Assembly (NCBI GenBank): GCA_907163375.1
Contig: CAJQUW010005291.1
Coordinates: 1-64,000 of the forward strand
From: Prostheceraeus crozeri
Taxonomy: Eukaryota; Platyhelminthes; Polycladida; Euryleptidae
DNA length: 64,000 nt
Direction: 5' to 3'
Position numbers and translations under genes: made by a program. Shown here piece after piece: positions 1-11,822 of this stretch (positions within the stretch are counted from its first letter, which is position 1; each line of letters starts with the position of its first letter). The notes beneath the pieces are model-generated. The model was given only the letters and a program-made list of their open reading frames with translations, searched no databases and was not told where the DNA came from.

Positions 1-922
1 AGCCATGAGTCGCTCCATGTTCAAATTGTGGAATATATGCTGCGATTTGATGACCGTGAGGACAGAATGAATAGAATCACTACAGACACTTATGCAGCTT
101 TCAGAGATACGTGGAACAGTGTCAACGAGAATCTATCCAAGTATTTCATCGCAAGTCCATGTATTACTGTCGACGAGCAGCTTGTGTCGTCAAAAACAAG
201 GTCTCCACACAGAATCTACTGTCCAATGAAACCAGGAAAATATGGTGAGTTGATCCGATGGATCTGTGATTCAAACTTCAATTATTTCCTCAACGGCTGT
301 CCTTTGACAAAGCGGCCACAAGATCCGGCAGCAGCAACGCAGCATCAGACACAGAATAAAGCCGAGAATTTGGTGATGGATTTGGCGGAGCCCTCTCTAG
401 GTCATGGTAGAAATATAACCGGTGATAGATTCTTCACTAGCAAGACTCTGACTGAAAAATTACTTCAACGGACAACAACATATGTTGGTACAGTGACGAA
501 GAACCAAGATTCATACCGAAAGATCTCCATCATGAAAAGGAAGTGCATGAGTCTGAATTTGTGTTTGGTGGTCAAAACAAACAGCTGACAATTCAAAGCT
601 ATCAAGTGAAAAGAAAGCGCAAAGTCTTCATGTTATGAAGCATGCATCACAACAGTCATACGGAAGAAGATCGAAAAAGAGAAATTGACATTCAGCTCTT
701 CTACAACAGTACAAAGTCAGTAGTCGATACTGTTGACAAGATAGCGAAACAGTACACAGTGCGCACTTTGACCAGAAGATGGCCTCATACTCATATTCTA
801 ACAGTTTGCAAGATGCCTAAATTTGATTTTTCAATCTGAAATACATTGATATATGGCTTATGAGTGAAGTTCTTGGATTTTAGAGGTATGGTCAAATTGA
901 CCATACCTTTGTCGTCCTAGGG
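1..922 (+). mobile_element. piggyBac-type DNA transposon, 3' portion (runs off the left edge)
   Basis: The stretch carries broken piggyBac transposase coding sequence (28-839) and ends in a terminal hairpin-like inverted repeat around 885-922 (GGTATGGTCAAATTGACC, then CCTAGGG) followed directly by TTAA at 923-926. TTAA is the obligatory target of piggyBac elements and GGG/CCC is their usual terminal triplet. The duplicated locus near 38378 has TTAA with the same sequence to its right but no element, which supports TTAA as the insertion site. The 5' end is outside the window, so the length is unknown. Confidence 0.8.
28..839 (+). pseudogene. piggyBac transposase, C-terminal two thirds, frameshifted
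   Basis: Two pieces in different frames (28-588 and about 560-839) read as one DDE_Tnp_1_7 (piggyBac) transposase. The first holds the first catalytic aspartate block (TVDEQL), the KPGKYG motif and the second aspartate block (TGDRFFTS). The second holds VDTVDK, equivalent to the third aspartate region (GVDTLDQ in other copies), followed by a TRRWP motif typical of the family. The frame is broken at about 560-590 and the usual C-terminal cysteine cluster is not visible, so it is presumably inactive. The N-terminus lies outside the window. The piece is about 260 residues against roughly 550-600 for a whole transposase. Confidence 0.85.
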
Positions 923-927
923 TTAAT

Positions 928-2061
928 ATTGTCCGGGGCCTGTAGGCCCATCGAAGTCAACAATAGAATAAAGCTACCTCTGTCGATCTCTCTCTTATCT
1001 GTGCGTGCAGTTAACACAACGGCCGAGTACTGTGATTTCAATTTTTGTACAAATAGATTTATCACAGGTCTATCGAAATTGGAATTGAGGTGGAATTGAG
1101 GTTTATCAAGGTTAATTCCAATTCCAATTCCAGTAGATTTAAATATCGTCGATTCCAATTCCAATCCCGACTTTTCCAACTCTGGTTATGAGGCTACAAA
1201 AATGCCGGGCATGTCCGCACAGTCACACAAGTGAGATAAATCACTTGGTATTTTGCTTACATGCGTGTTACGGAAGTATTTGCACATTTAGGATTTTCTG
1301 ACTTGTGATCAAAACACTTTCACACAAGCAGTTGATTTGACATTACACTTCGAAGATCTACCGCACATCTGCCTTCTCACTTTGATCACCTCATATTCAA
1401 CAAACAACGCAATTCTTGATATCATCATTCACTTCTTTATAAACACCTTCAAACCGAGTTGGCTGACCACCATTTGACTATCGAACGTAAGAAGGTGCTG
1501 GACGCCGCGGCCCGTCACGCTGTGCCAAGGTCAACTTTACTTTTACTTTTGACCAATGAAATTGAAAACTTCCAGTCAGAACTTCTTTTTAACTTGCTCC
1601 TAGTATGAATCGCCTGACTCGCAAACTGGTGAACTATATATTTGACCTTACACTTCTCAGATCTACCGCAGATTGAAACACCAATGAGAACCGCCTCCTG
1701 GCTTGTCGGAGGATCAACATACATCTACAAGTTCGATGAATTCAGCTCAGCTGACATAACCGAAATAGAGGTTTCAACATTTGCTCTCAATTCTTAAACA
1801 AATAATTCATCAAGCAAAAAACTACTGTTTAGGTTGATCAGTAATCCCTCAACTTTGCATTCACTGCACATAGCAATAATAACGAGCAAATACTTTGTTA
1901 CTCATATTTTTTGATCGATTGAATTCATTTCATAATGCGTATTTATTTTCTAATGGAATTATACCCCGACAGATGACAATCATTCAGGCTTTATGCATTC
2001 ACCTATTTTTCCCGTTCAGAATATTTTTATGCAATTTTGATGTCAGTAAGTTGTGTTACTG
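928..2061. other. duplicated intergenic DNA, no gene seen
   Basis: Shared with 38383-39494. It contains short AT-rich repeats of the GGAATTGAGG / CCAATTCCAATT type at about 1075-1170, and otherwise no coding or RNA signal I can support. The reading frame of about 69 codons on the minus strand near 1515-1724 also exists in copy B, but it has no recognisable domain and its conservation is expected from the duplication alone. A TTTATT at about 1943-1948 (AATAAA on the minus strand) corresponds to the possible poly(A) signal of the cysteine-rich gene in copy B. Confidence 0.6.
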
Positions 2062-2229
2062 CACTGTAAACTGTAAGGCACGAAAATTCCCTTGAATTAG
2101 GCACGAAACTTAGGCATCAATTCTAACCAACACAAGGCACGAGTGGGCACGAAGCCTTGGCGCCTAAGTTCGTGCCCATTGGTGCCTAATTTTTCTCTTC
2201 GCGAAATACAGCTTCTACATGCTACTGGT

Positions 2230-5180
2230 ATCAGTAGTAAAATCCCTACCCTTATTTATTACTATATCGTAAAATGCTCTTCCGTTAATTATTCTGAATT
2301 AAAAGAAAAACAGTTTCTATAATTCGATCATGGATATATATAATTTCAAATGAATAAGAAGCAAAATATCGGATTTCTAGTATGCACGAAGGGAATTACT
2401 TTTTGAGAATCCGAACAATTCAACATCGATGCATATATAAAGTACCATCAGATTTTATGAGCATTTAAAACTATAAAACATGCTTCTCGAAAAGTCTGAA
2501 TAATTCATATAACACGATTCGAGTATACTTAACAAAACTCCAGGACATATGCCGGCTGTATAAAAATCAAAACGTTCAGAAATTTTGTTCCATATTTACA
2601 AAGCGTGTCGTCTGAAACAGAGAGTCAAAAAAGCATACAGTGAAAGGCATTCAGTAAGTTAAAAAGTTTTTTTGTAGCAAAATTCATAAGAAATTATAAT
2701 GTCATGGAAAACTTAGTTACGGAAATTCTTGAAAACTGTCTTATTCCAACGAAGTTTCAAAGTGACAATTGTCAAAATATGTTTTATAGAAATGTACAAT
2801 AAAGCTTTGAAGCTCACTGTTTTTAGTTGCATTTCAAATCATTCAAATCAACACGAAAAAGAGTTCGGACAGTTTTCGAGGAAATGCTTGGAGCACAAGG
2901 CCGTCAATTGTCTGCAGAGTCCCTCATAATGATTGAGTATTTATATTGCTACCATAGGTGCATAAAAAACAAAGCTAAGGCGATTGACAATGAATGGATG
3001 AACAAACTAACTGTAACGTGCATCTTATACAGATAATAGAAATGTCACAAAGTTAGTTTCGCAGCATGAAAACATTGAACATGTTTGTCTTGAAGTCCAG
3101 AAGGGATGACGATCAAACATCATAATGGGGTAGTAAATTCCAATCGACAATGGCTCTCTGGGAGAAAAAATGTTCACGAGACGGAACCCTTAAAAATTTT
3201 GAAAACGCTTCAAGTCGCAAACGCAAGTCCGCAAGTTGAAGAAAGTACCGGAATCACAGGGAGTCAGTCGAAGATATCAAGTCGAAGACGTTGAGGGGTT
3301 GGAATTCTAAGGATTCGTAGACGGTCTTCGTAGGAATGCCCGTACATTGGCGCCATCAGTATCAAGAATGACCCCATTTGACGAAGTTCCGGAGGGGCTG
3401 AAGATATTCCACCAATATGTATTAATTCCTGAAAATAGAGAAGAGAATGTAAAAATAGACTATGATAGTCTTTTATTCGCAATTGTTGTTCATAAATGAA
3501 GACGGTAGGTCATGTACACACATAAGCATCAAGGATTGTCAAAATTAATCACCCCAATCACTTTTTAATTAATTTGAGTCAATTGATTGATTGGTTGATA
3601 CAGCAATTTCAATTAATTAATTGGCTGGAATAAAGAATTTCAATTAATTGATTGATATTTTTCCAATTCGTATTGATTGCTGCATTTTCCAATTGCAACC
3701 AATTAATTGCTATCTGTTAGTAGCCGAGATTGAATATCTAATTTCGCCTCTGCAGTATTTTACTTTTCACAATTTACAATTATAGTAAGCATTTCAGGTT
3801 GGCAAGTAGTAACAACGTTAAGATTCATGGGTATCCACAATTAAATTCATATTTGTTTCAACCAGAGTAGACCAAGCAGCTCTAAAATGTAGGCGAAATT
3901 TTTCTACTCATTCGTCACTGATAAAAACAATGCAGAGAATCACGAACGCTTGTATAAACTATATGCCAAAGGCATGAGAGCAAATCTAAGGAAATTATCA
4001 CTTGTCTGATTGGTCTGACTAATCAGTATTAAAAAATATATGAGACTGTTTATTGCTGTGTAACGTGTATATAGTTAAACAAATCTTGGATCAAGTAAAT
4101 TAATAATTAATGCTTTCAAGTTGTAGAAACTGTGCTCGAATTTTGGATTCCATTTTCAATACTGATTCGCTCACAATTCCAAATACAATCATTTGATTGA
4201 TACATTTTCCAACTTCAATTGGTTAATTGGTTCACAATTTCCATTCCAATTAATTGATTTTTTTTTCAATTTTAATCAATTGATTTTCTTGTCCAATTAA
4301 ATTGCAACCAATTATTGAAATCTCTGATAAGTATTGATGAATGACTATGATATTATTGAAAGTCCTTCACTAGACTAGGAAGCATCGGAATCAGGCTTTC
4401 TAACAGCTTAGCTATCATCTACTATTCAATTCAAACATTTCTTAAAGCAAGGTGAATAAATGAAAATAGGAAATTACAAGATACAGTTAGAATCATGTGA
4501 CACAGTGAGACATTTACAACAGTTGAATACATCTACAACTAAAGAATGCACCATCATGGTTCAGCTGTCTGTTCAGATTGTGTTTTTATGAACACTGCCT
4601 CAATAATATTTGAAACAAAGCTGTTTGTTAGAGACTTGAGCTAGGATTTTCTTATTTTCAGGAATACAGCTCAATTTATGATCAGATTAAACTGTCTGCA
4701 GATAATTTCAGCTATCTCTAACCATTGATTAAACTGCCAGTTTAGCTGGAATTCTGAAGTTTTCAGCATCATAGCCAAAGCCTTTAATAGCTTCGATTTA
4801 AATATGATGGAGGCTTTGTACATAAAAAAGTCTAACCCTGATCTGAAAAGACAGTTGAACAATGATGAGGCGTATATAGCCTACGATATATGGACTTCAC
4901 TCTTAGACTGCATATACTTGCATTTAACATATATCTTGTGCTTCATGATATACATGAAGGCCTACAGCATTCTTCCAAATGCCAGCTGCTTTAAATAATT
5001 CTCAAAAATTTACCAAAATATCACATGAGGCAACATTGATGAAAGGCTTCATGCCTAATGGGCCTCCGAGTATAAATACGGTTCATTTATTTAATGACGA
5101 CATCATATTTCGAAAGTTTGGACAAAAGGCGTCGCTCGTTCAGACATGGAACGTCAACGTCTGTCAGTGAGGGAGATTCT
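2230..5180. other. interior of the CACTA-like unit: no recognised gene
   Basis: AT-rich sequence. The stretch 2820-3300 is the least random-looking part, with short open frames in neighbouring phases, but I recognise no domain. Two blocks dominated by CAATTAATTG / TTGATTGATT words lie at about 3560-3715 and 4180-4320. They look like related, partly palindromic AT-rich repeats flanking about 460 bp of other sequence. No splice-bounded exon series was found. Confidence 0.4.
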
Positions 5181-5185
5181 TCATT

Positions 5186-5750
5186 CATTTGGAATTTCAA
5201 AAAATAAATGACTGAAAAATGTCGCTCCTTTGATTACGACAGGTAATTTAAATAGATGCACTTGAGATAAAATCCCGACATGTTTCGTCCTGCGTACAGT
5301 ACCAATGGTGCTAGCGGTTGATAGAAAATTCAAATTCATCATTGTCAGCATCAGTAAATGACGACGCTATGTTGTTTTGGGTATTAAGTTAATCAAGCTA
5401 TAACTAAACCGTCGTCATGAGCTGATCTGATGAGTTGCCACTACACAGCAATAGGCTACATGGTAAATTTGTATAATTTTCTAACAACCGCCAGCACAGG
5501 GATCGCAATTCACCTAAAAAAATGCAGAATCGGGAAAAATCGGGGCTTGAATGCATAAATTTGAAATATCCACATTAGACAAATTTCGTGAAAAACGGAA
5601 AAGCCGGAAAATTGCGATCCATGCGCCAGCACCATTGACACTACACAGGATGAAGCATGTTGAGATTTTATCTTCAGCACAACAATTTGAATTACTAGTT
5701 GTAACCAAAGGAGCGACATTTTTCAGTCATTTATTCTTTGAAATTCAAAA
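5186..5750. repeat. inverted repeat, arms about 50 bp
   Basis: The left arm at about 5186-5236 (containing AATGACTGAAAAATGTCGCT) is the reverse complement, with a few mismatches, of about 5697-5748. A second short inverted match (GGATCGCAATT near 5500 and AATTGCGATCC near 5612) lies inside. This suggests a degraded foldback or MITE. No coding evidence; the overlapping short frames in several phases are a by-product of the symmetry. Confidence 0.6.
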
Positions 5751-7539
5751 AAACATGGAATGGATTCCAAATCAAGGGGATATAGGATAGGAGCTGTCAG
5801 TCAATTAGAAATGAAAAATATAGATTTGATCATCCATAATAGCAATAAATGCTGATGAAAAGAATTTCAGTGCATGAATTGTATCACTGAACTTTTGCTT
5901 GAATCTTTGCATTAATTTAACTTCAATCGCTTTACTAGTGCATAGCTAACTTATCAAAATTTATTTGACTAAAATCACCTTGTTAGTGTTTGTCTACAGT
6001 ATCTGTAATATTTGTTAACTAACGGAAATGTATTTTATGTTTCTTCATCCATAATAATTTGGCGCTGTAGTACCAACGCAACCGAATCTAGTACCAACTT
6101 TCTAAAAAGGGCTTGCACAGAATTGAAAACCAAGAATTCTAATAATACATGTAAGCAACCCATCTTTGTCATCTTTATTCAGATAGGCCTATAGATGAAA
6201 TAAACGGCGCAATCGTTTCCTAACCGAGACTTCGATGTGTTGGGATTGGTCTGAATATTGTCTACTAAATTTGATGCTGTTATTAACATGAGCGAGCAGA
6301 TAGCTAAATGTTATTTGACATTAACAGACTCGAGAAGTTTACTCAACAGCTTTAAATTGAGAAACCTCTAATGAATCCATCCAACAGGGGTGAGCAAGAT
6401 CAATATGATCCAATCCGTAGATATGTTGACAGGCATTTTGATCTTAATCAGTATGTAGAATTCATCAATTGTTTAGCAAGCTATTCTCAAGTAGGCCTAC
6501 AGGCCTATGAGATGAATTAAATTGCTGGATTCTTGACAAGGGCTAGCTGGAATAGCAGATAGAAAGTGTGAATCCACCACTCTACCACTGATGTCGAAAC
6601 AGCCTGAAATTCGATAATTGAATTATCGAAGAAATCAAGCTAGCCTACTATTGAAATACTTTATCCTCGTCTACATGGATAACTTGAGAAGATAATGCCG
6701 TTATCGGATAAGCCTAGTGCCTAATCGAGTACAAACATAAGCTCAAATGATAGATGTGGACCATTGTCTTCACTAAGCTTGAAAAAATCTTCAGAAATCG
6801 AAGTTTGATTGGGAAATTGTAAAAGAAAAACTGGAAAACTTATTCACCAGGTCAATTAATGAAATTCATGAAAACAAACTTTATAATGCATAATGTGCAT
6901 GTTATACATATATCATACCATTTAGAAAAAATAATGTTACATATGGAGTTTACTGAAACTAGAATTGCTCTTCCTTCGTTGTTTAATTGAAACTTTGGAA
7001 CGGTGGAAGGAAAAGATAGGCCTGTATAACTGCGGTCAGTTCCCTAAGGAGGCTCTCACAAGACTAAAGATAATATTTTTCATTGAATAATTATGGGCAT
7101 GAGAGTTATTATCGTACACGTGTGTACAAAACACAACACTTTCTTTTGTCGACATTTCTCAACACTTTAATCCAAACACTATTCCCGATTTCACAGGAGC
7201 GACTAAATGGTCCGAAAAATTTTTGACATTTTGACATTTTTAGCCGCACAAAATATGGTGCATAATAATAATTTCAAATTCACAACTTTTGTGTTCAGTA
7301 TGAAAATGGGTTGGAAGAAGTCGGCATTCACAGTTCACAAGGAAGCGCAGTATTTTATTCACGGTCCAAGCAAATATTCTGTAAGCCATCTGACTACCTA
7401 TTAATTACCGTAAAATATGACGAGTAGTCCGTACTCTTGGGCCCATGATTCCCTATCTTTCACAAAGCGCGCCATCGGCTCTTTTTATAAATCAAATTCT
7501 CTCAGATAATGCCGAAATATCTGTCTGGTTATTCGCATT

Positions 7540-8190
7540 TTGGCACACTGTTGCCGGTATTTGTGGGTAATCTCCCCACGTTTTCAAATTTGTCTAAAAT
7601 CCTTAGAATTGAATCAGTCGTCACACAACTTCAGCTCCAAATTTTTGAGAATATTTTCTACCCATGTGCAAAATTTTATCAAATCGGACAGGTGATTTTG
7701 ATTTTTAGATGACAAATTGAAGTGTAACGATGTCAGCAACTTGATCTGACTTTGTCTGTTCGACGCATTATTGTTGTGTGCATTGTTCTCTCTCCCTCTC
7801 CGTCTCATCATTACTGTCTAAAATCTTCCCATGACCACTACCCTACCACACATTTCTGAATTAAAATATGTCAAATGGAAAGGATGTGGTATGGGTCATT
7901 ATAACTTCAAGAGTTGTCGCGACATAACTTAGTTGACTTACATGTAGTGCTATCTGCTCAGTGCTGAGACGATGTCAGGCACTGATGAAGCCGCTGACAT
8001 CGTTACACTTCACGTTATCGTCTCTAATTCAAAAAGAACTTGTCCGATTTGCATAAACGTTTGCATGTGGTTAGAAAATATACTCAAATGCCTGTATCTG
8101 AAGTTTTGTGATTTATTCATTTATACTGATGATTTTAGACAAATTTGAAAAGGTGTTGAGATAACCCATAAATACCCGATTAATATACGA
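7540..8190. repeat. foldback-type inverted repeat, arms about 190 bp, diverged
   Basis: 7540-7740 aligns with the reverse complement of about 7990-8190. Examples are AAATTTGTCTAAAATC at about 7584 against GATTTTAGACAAATTT at about 8132, CAAATCGGACA near 7680 against TGTCCGATTTG near 8044, and AAGTGTAACGATGTCAGC at 7719 against its reverse complement at 7991. The arms are diverged, so it is an old palindrome, probably a nonautonomous DNA element nested in the CACTA-like unit. The roughly 250 bp loop has no recognised content. Confidence 0.65.
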
Positions 8191-8644
8191 ATAATATACG
8201 AATGTTATTTATTAATCAATATGGTACAAGTTCTCTGGAATAGCGGACATGAAATCAGCAAAAGAAACATTTAGTAAAATAATTATCATCTGAAAATGAT
8301 GATCTATGGTTGTTAAATAATATGAAAGAGTAATGAATAAGTTTTCCCATGGAAAAAGTAATTATCTAAATACAGCGTTGAGTTAACATATTTATTGACT
8401 TGGGAGGAATTGTTTGAAACATCCATGTTCAGCACACCCTAACATGCACGGATGACTGATAGCCATAGTTGTCATCATGTAAAAGTCAGTTCAAATGTTC
8501 AGTCATTAAATATTGTGCATCCCTAAGACCAGATCATTCACTAGGCCTACCTTTCAGATGGCATTTTACATGTCATATTGGCCATTTGATTAGCATAATT
8601 TCCAATTTGAGCTAGAAAATAGTATCAAACTCTGGTATCGAAGT

Positions 8645-8860
8645 CTTGGAACCATGGCCCGGCAGTTCCCCTGACATGAAAATCATCGAGAACTGCTGGG
8701 CTGTGGTGAAGAAGCGAGTTGCTCAACGGAACCCACTTCTCTCAATGATCTCAAGAAGACGGTGTAGCCGAAATTAACGAAGAGTATTGGGAGATGCTGA
8801 TTAAATCCAGTGCCGAAACGCATAAGCTGTCCTCAAGGCCATGGGAGGACCAACAAAGTA
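8645..8860 (+). pseudogene. Tc1/mariner transposase, C-terminal fragment
   Basis: The frame through 8655-8770 reads WPGSSPDMKIIENCWAVVKK, matching the Tc1-family block around the third catalytic residue (WPSxSPDLNPIENLW); the glutamate is retained. Downstream frames continue only as scraps, and no upstream catalytic aspartates were found nearby. It is a dead relic inside the CACTA-like unit. Confidence 0.7.
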
Positions 8861-8869
8861 TTGACATTT

Positions 8870-10540
8870 TGACTATTGTTGAAGTAATAGCCTTAGATTT
8901 CGTAATTTTCGAATGAGCGCAATTAGTGAAAATCACGCTATTAACCTGAGCACATATTTCAGGAGTTGGAATAGATGTTGTTGCATCAATATACTATTTT
9001 CTAACTCAAATAGAAAATTATGTGGGCAAAAAATGTGGGCATGCGAATGCTAGTGCATTTGGCATCAACATTTTGAGCTAATGTCCCAGCAAGCAACTCA
9101 ATGTAACATTAATTAGCTCTTTTCTAGTCTCCCCTTGCCAGTAGCTAATAGGCAGTTCTCTTTGCGGGACCATCAGGTGGCCACCTCTACAACTCTGATT
9201 TTAATGTCTTTCTTAATCCCCTTATTCTGCGGGCATCGAGCATCAAATGGCCTGTCGAAACCCTGATTTTTAAGGTGATTCATTGCGACGAGTTGCAATA
9301 AAAACTCGCACATTACGTTTCCGGTGGAACCTACTCAACGAGCGCGCAGCTTATGACGTCACATACGAGTTCTATTCGTCGTCAGCATAAGCTATACCCG
9401 ATATCTAAGTTACTCGTGTTCCTGGTGCTATGATCCTTTTTGATTTCATGCGTTTTACATAACAAAACGTACTATGGTACTGGCTGGGGGAAACCATTAA
9501 TATTCATTTGTTAACTGTATGTACACGCCTAATATAATAATCATGGTCTCGGCACTGGCATCCTGGGATCTCGAACGCCTAAAAAATGGTCGAGATCTCG
9601 TGATCGAATTCATTACTCTGAAGTAAGATTCGATAGATCGCTAGCCACACATTTTGCCCATTTGAAGCTGTGTAACATATAGCATTGCATTTTTTATTTT
9701 ACAATGCTATTTAACCACAATATTAAGAAAATGAGATTTAATATAAAACTCCATTTTACTTCGGATTGAATAGTTTTCAACCATTGTGTATGGTTTCAAG
9801 TTTCCATTGCATTGAACAAAGACCCTAGTTTCATGTATGTTTTATAATACCTAAAGAACCGTTTGTGAATATCGCCTTGAAGCAAATATGAATAGAATGG
9901 TTCTCACCTCGAAAATGGGACACTGAATGATCTTAATTTGATTTGCAGTTTCGAAATGAATGTTGCATGAACAGTGCAATTCACAAAGAAAAAATCACAT
10001 GAATATGAAAATCGTCTAGTTAACACAGAGCGTAAACATGACTTAAGTTGAGAAAGCATTTCTTTCCAAGAAATATTTGTTCTGTCTGAGCTTGCAGTAT
10101 GCAGCAAAACATCAAAATGCATCATACTGAAACTTGAATGGACGTTGGTCTTGTCGGAAAGCTAAACTACACAAATCATTTGATATTTGGCTTAGTACAT
10201 TATATTTCCAAGGATGCATGAATATTTTCAAACGAACTCATGTCGTACTTACCTTCTTCCATGCAGCACCTTTTTCTGTTCTTCAAATATAATTTTGCTT
10301 GATTCAAGCCCACATGCCATCCTGAACAGCTGTTATCGCAAGCGCTACTCAACAACACTTCACGGATGGAAGAATGAAAGAATGTCTTTAAAATGTAGGA
10401 GACTCAAACAAAGGAGATTTAAATTTGACGAGTTGAGTAATTTGAAGCTTAGATGGCTTAATTTCGAATAAATTAACTTCCTAATTAGCAATCGTAAATG
10501 AAGAAGTTTTTCTGTATGTGGTTTTTACCAGATAAACAAA
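8870..10540. other. interior of the CACTA-like unit: nothing identified
   Basis: No domain, RNA gene or clear inverted repeat was recognised. A TGACGTCA palindrome (CRE-like, 9355-9362) is present, but there is no gene next to it to make it meaningful. Short open frames at 9904-10125 and 10214-10471 have no recognisable motif. Confidence 0.4.
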
Positions 10541-10747
10541 TATTTGGCTTGGTGCCCATTAGTGCCTTCAGGCATCAATAGGCGCTAATAGGCACCAGAT
10601 TTTGACTTCGTGCCCTACAGTTTACAGTGTGATGTAAGTAAAGTCAGAGCGAGAATTATGCAGGAAAAATTCTTAGCAGAAAGATGACACATAGAAGGGA
10701 ATGTATTTCTTGTTCATATCGCACACAATGTCTATTGAACTTCCTTT

Positions 10748-11377
10748 TCACTTGGTGAACTTCGTGCATTGCCGAATACATGGTTGAGAGATCATTGAGC
10801 ATCGCGCATTGCAGTCATCTTGATGTCTTTTTTCCGCCGCAACACATGGCCTATAGCAGGCGTCCCATCCTTGTGAGCAATTAAACTCGCAGTCTAATTT
10901 CTCCTCTCCAGTTTTCCTGCTGCATCTCGTGCGTCGGCAGACATCAGTCTTCCTGGTGCACCTCTGCGGACATCGCTGATCGTAAATACTGCAATCAAAC
11001 ATGCAAGCTTCTATTTTCTCTTGCATCAGACTGTTGCAGCCATTCAGGCAGCAAATATTCCTTGGTCCGTCCTTGAAGCATCCGAACTGACATCTGTCGA
11101 ATTGCCGTGAGCACTCTTCGGTGCATGCCTCGTCTTTCACCAATTGCCCTGATTTGCTCCAGCTGTAACACTTTTGGCTGCAGGACCTGATAGTTCGTAG
11201 ACAACGACCATTACAAAGGATCTCTGCTGATTCCTTCCGTCTACAAGCGGCATCACAGGGAGATGAGAAATTCGAACTCCGATTATCGAAGAAATTTCGG
11301 CAGATGGAGGCGTTGTTGTCGGCAGAAATGCAAGTTATTGCACCGAACACGATGAGCAGCAGTTTGAGAGACGTCAT
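10748..11377 (-). CDS. secreted CxxxC-repeat cysteine-rich protein, paralogue A (209 aa)
   Basis: An intact reading frame with a signal peptide (residues 1 to about 19; hydrophobic LKLLLIVFGAITC core) and no transmembrane segment afterwards. The mature part has about 28 cysteines, nearly all in CxxxC pairs (such as CDAAC, CNGRC, CSQKC, CTEEC, CQFGC, CMFDC, CPQRC, CEFNC, CYRPC, CNARC, CIRQC) spaced about every 10-15 residues, which suggests a string of disulfide-tied helices. It is basic and hydrophilic, with N-glycosylation sequons near the N-terminus. I do not recognise the family. The 210 aa paralogue in duplication copy B is about 89% identical with every mature-chain cysteine kept. A splice acceptor sits just before the ATG. 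The 8.57 kb CACTA-like unit begins 118 bp after the stop codon, separating this copy from the poly(A) signal candidate seen in B. Function unknown; role inferred only as extracellular. Confidence 0.85.
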   Translation of the reverse strand: MTSLKLLLIVFGAITCISADNNASICRNFFDNRSSNFSSPCDAACRRKESAEILCNGRCLRTIRSCSQKCYSWSKSGQLVKDEACTEECSRQFDRCQFGCFKDGPRNICCLNGCNSLMQEKIEACMFDCSIYDQRCPQRCTRKTDVCRRTRCSRKTGEEKLDCEFNCSQGWDACYRPCVAAEKRHQDDCNARCSMISQPCIRQCTKFTK

Positions 11378-11389
11378 TTCTTGTCTGAA
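11378..11389 (-). promoter_or_regulatory. 3' splice acceptor immediately upstream of the start codon
   Basis: On the minus strand the sequence TTTCTATTTCAG precedes ACAAGAA and the ATG. A polypyrimidine-AG acceptor eight bases before the start codon indicates that the first exon is non-coding and that a short intron lies in the 5' UTR. The same arrangement is conserved at 40230-40241 in copy B. Confidence 0.6.
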
Positions 11390-11546
11390 ATAGAAATCGA
11401 TGTCAGTTAGCGGTTTCAGGCAGGCTTGTTGATGTGACGGATTTCCTAATGAGAAGCAACTATCCTTGCACCTCAGTTTCTTTTCATTGTTGATTCATTT
11501 CAATATTCTTCCATTTTTCTACATATTCATTCTACAAAGATCACTA

Positions 11547-11822
11547 CACTAGGTGACATGTCACGTTCAATTACGCGTAATTCAGGTTTGAACCGCGCGT
11601 AATTACACATGACCCCAAACATCCGTGGCTATGCGGGATATTGCTGCAATATAAGTTATATAAGTCAGTATAGTTGGCAGTCCTGTTATATAGACTTTGC
11701 GTCTCATGTGTCTGTATGTATCAGAGGCTAAACAATGTGATAGGACCTCAATTTCATGCTCAGGGAAGACAGAACATCATCTTAAGTTAATTCATCTTAG
11801 TGGTTCAAGCGGCAGCGCAGAA
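11547..11822. mobile_element. CACTAGG-type MITE, truncated copy A
   Basis: Starts CACTAGGTGACATGTCACG and is collinear with the complete copy at 40399-40881. It stops at about 11822, where copy A jumps to sequence found at 42141 in copy B. A deletion in A of about 1.47 kb therefore removed the other end of this MITE and the neighbouring piggyBac-type element. Confidence 0.65.
11652..11695 (-). promoter_or_regulatory. candidate TATA boxes for paralogue A
   Basis: Minus-strand motifs CTATATAAC (about 11687-11695) and CTTATATAAC (about 11655-11664) lie about 280-310 bp upstream of the start codon, as expected if a short non-coding exon and intron intervene. They fall within the CACTA-like MITE that starts at 11547. 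No transcription data, so this is a positional inference. Confidence 0.35.

Larger units (their letters stand above)
2062..10629. mobile_element. CACTA-like transposable unit of 8,568 bp with 2 bp TG target duplication
   Basis: The left end begins CACTGTAAACTGTA and the right end finishes TACAGTTTACAGTG, a terminal inverted repeat. TG lies on each side (2060-2061 and 10630-10631). The duplicated locus reads straight across at 39485-39500 with a single TG, so the whole unit arrived as one insertion. Subterminal regions (about 2080-2200 and 10540-10615) are rich in GGCACGAA / TTCGTGCC and GGCGC words, as in CACTA-family subterminal binding repeats. The ends match the 286 bp MITE at 13555-13840. 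No transposase is recognisable inside; the interior is other repeats and unknown DNA. CACTA elements usually make 2-3 bp duplications, so superfamily assignment is by ends only. Confidence 0.75.
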
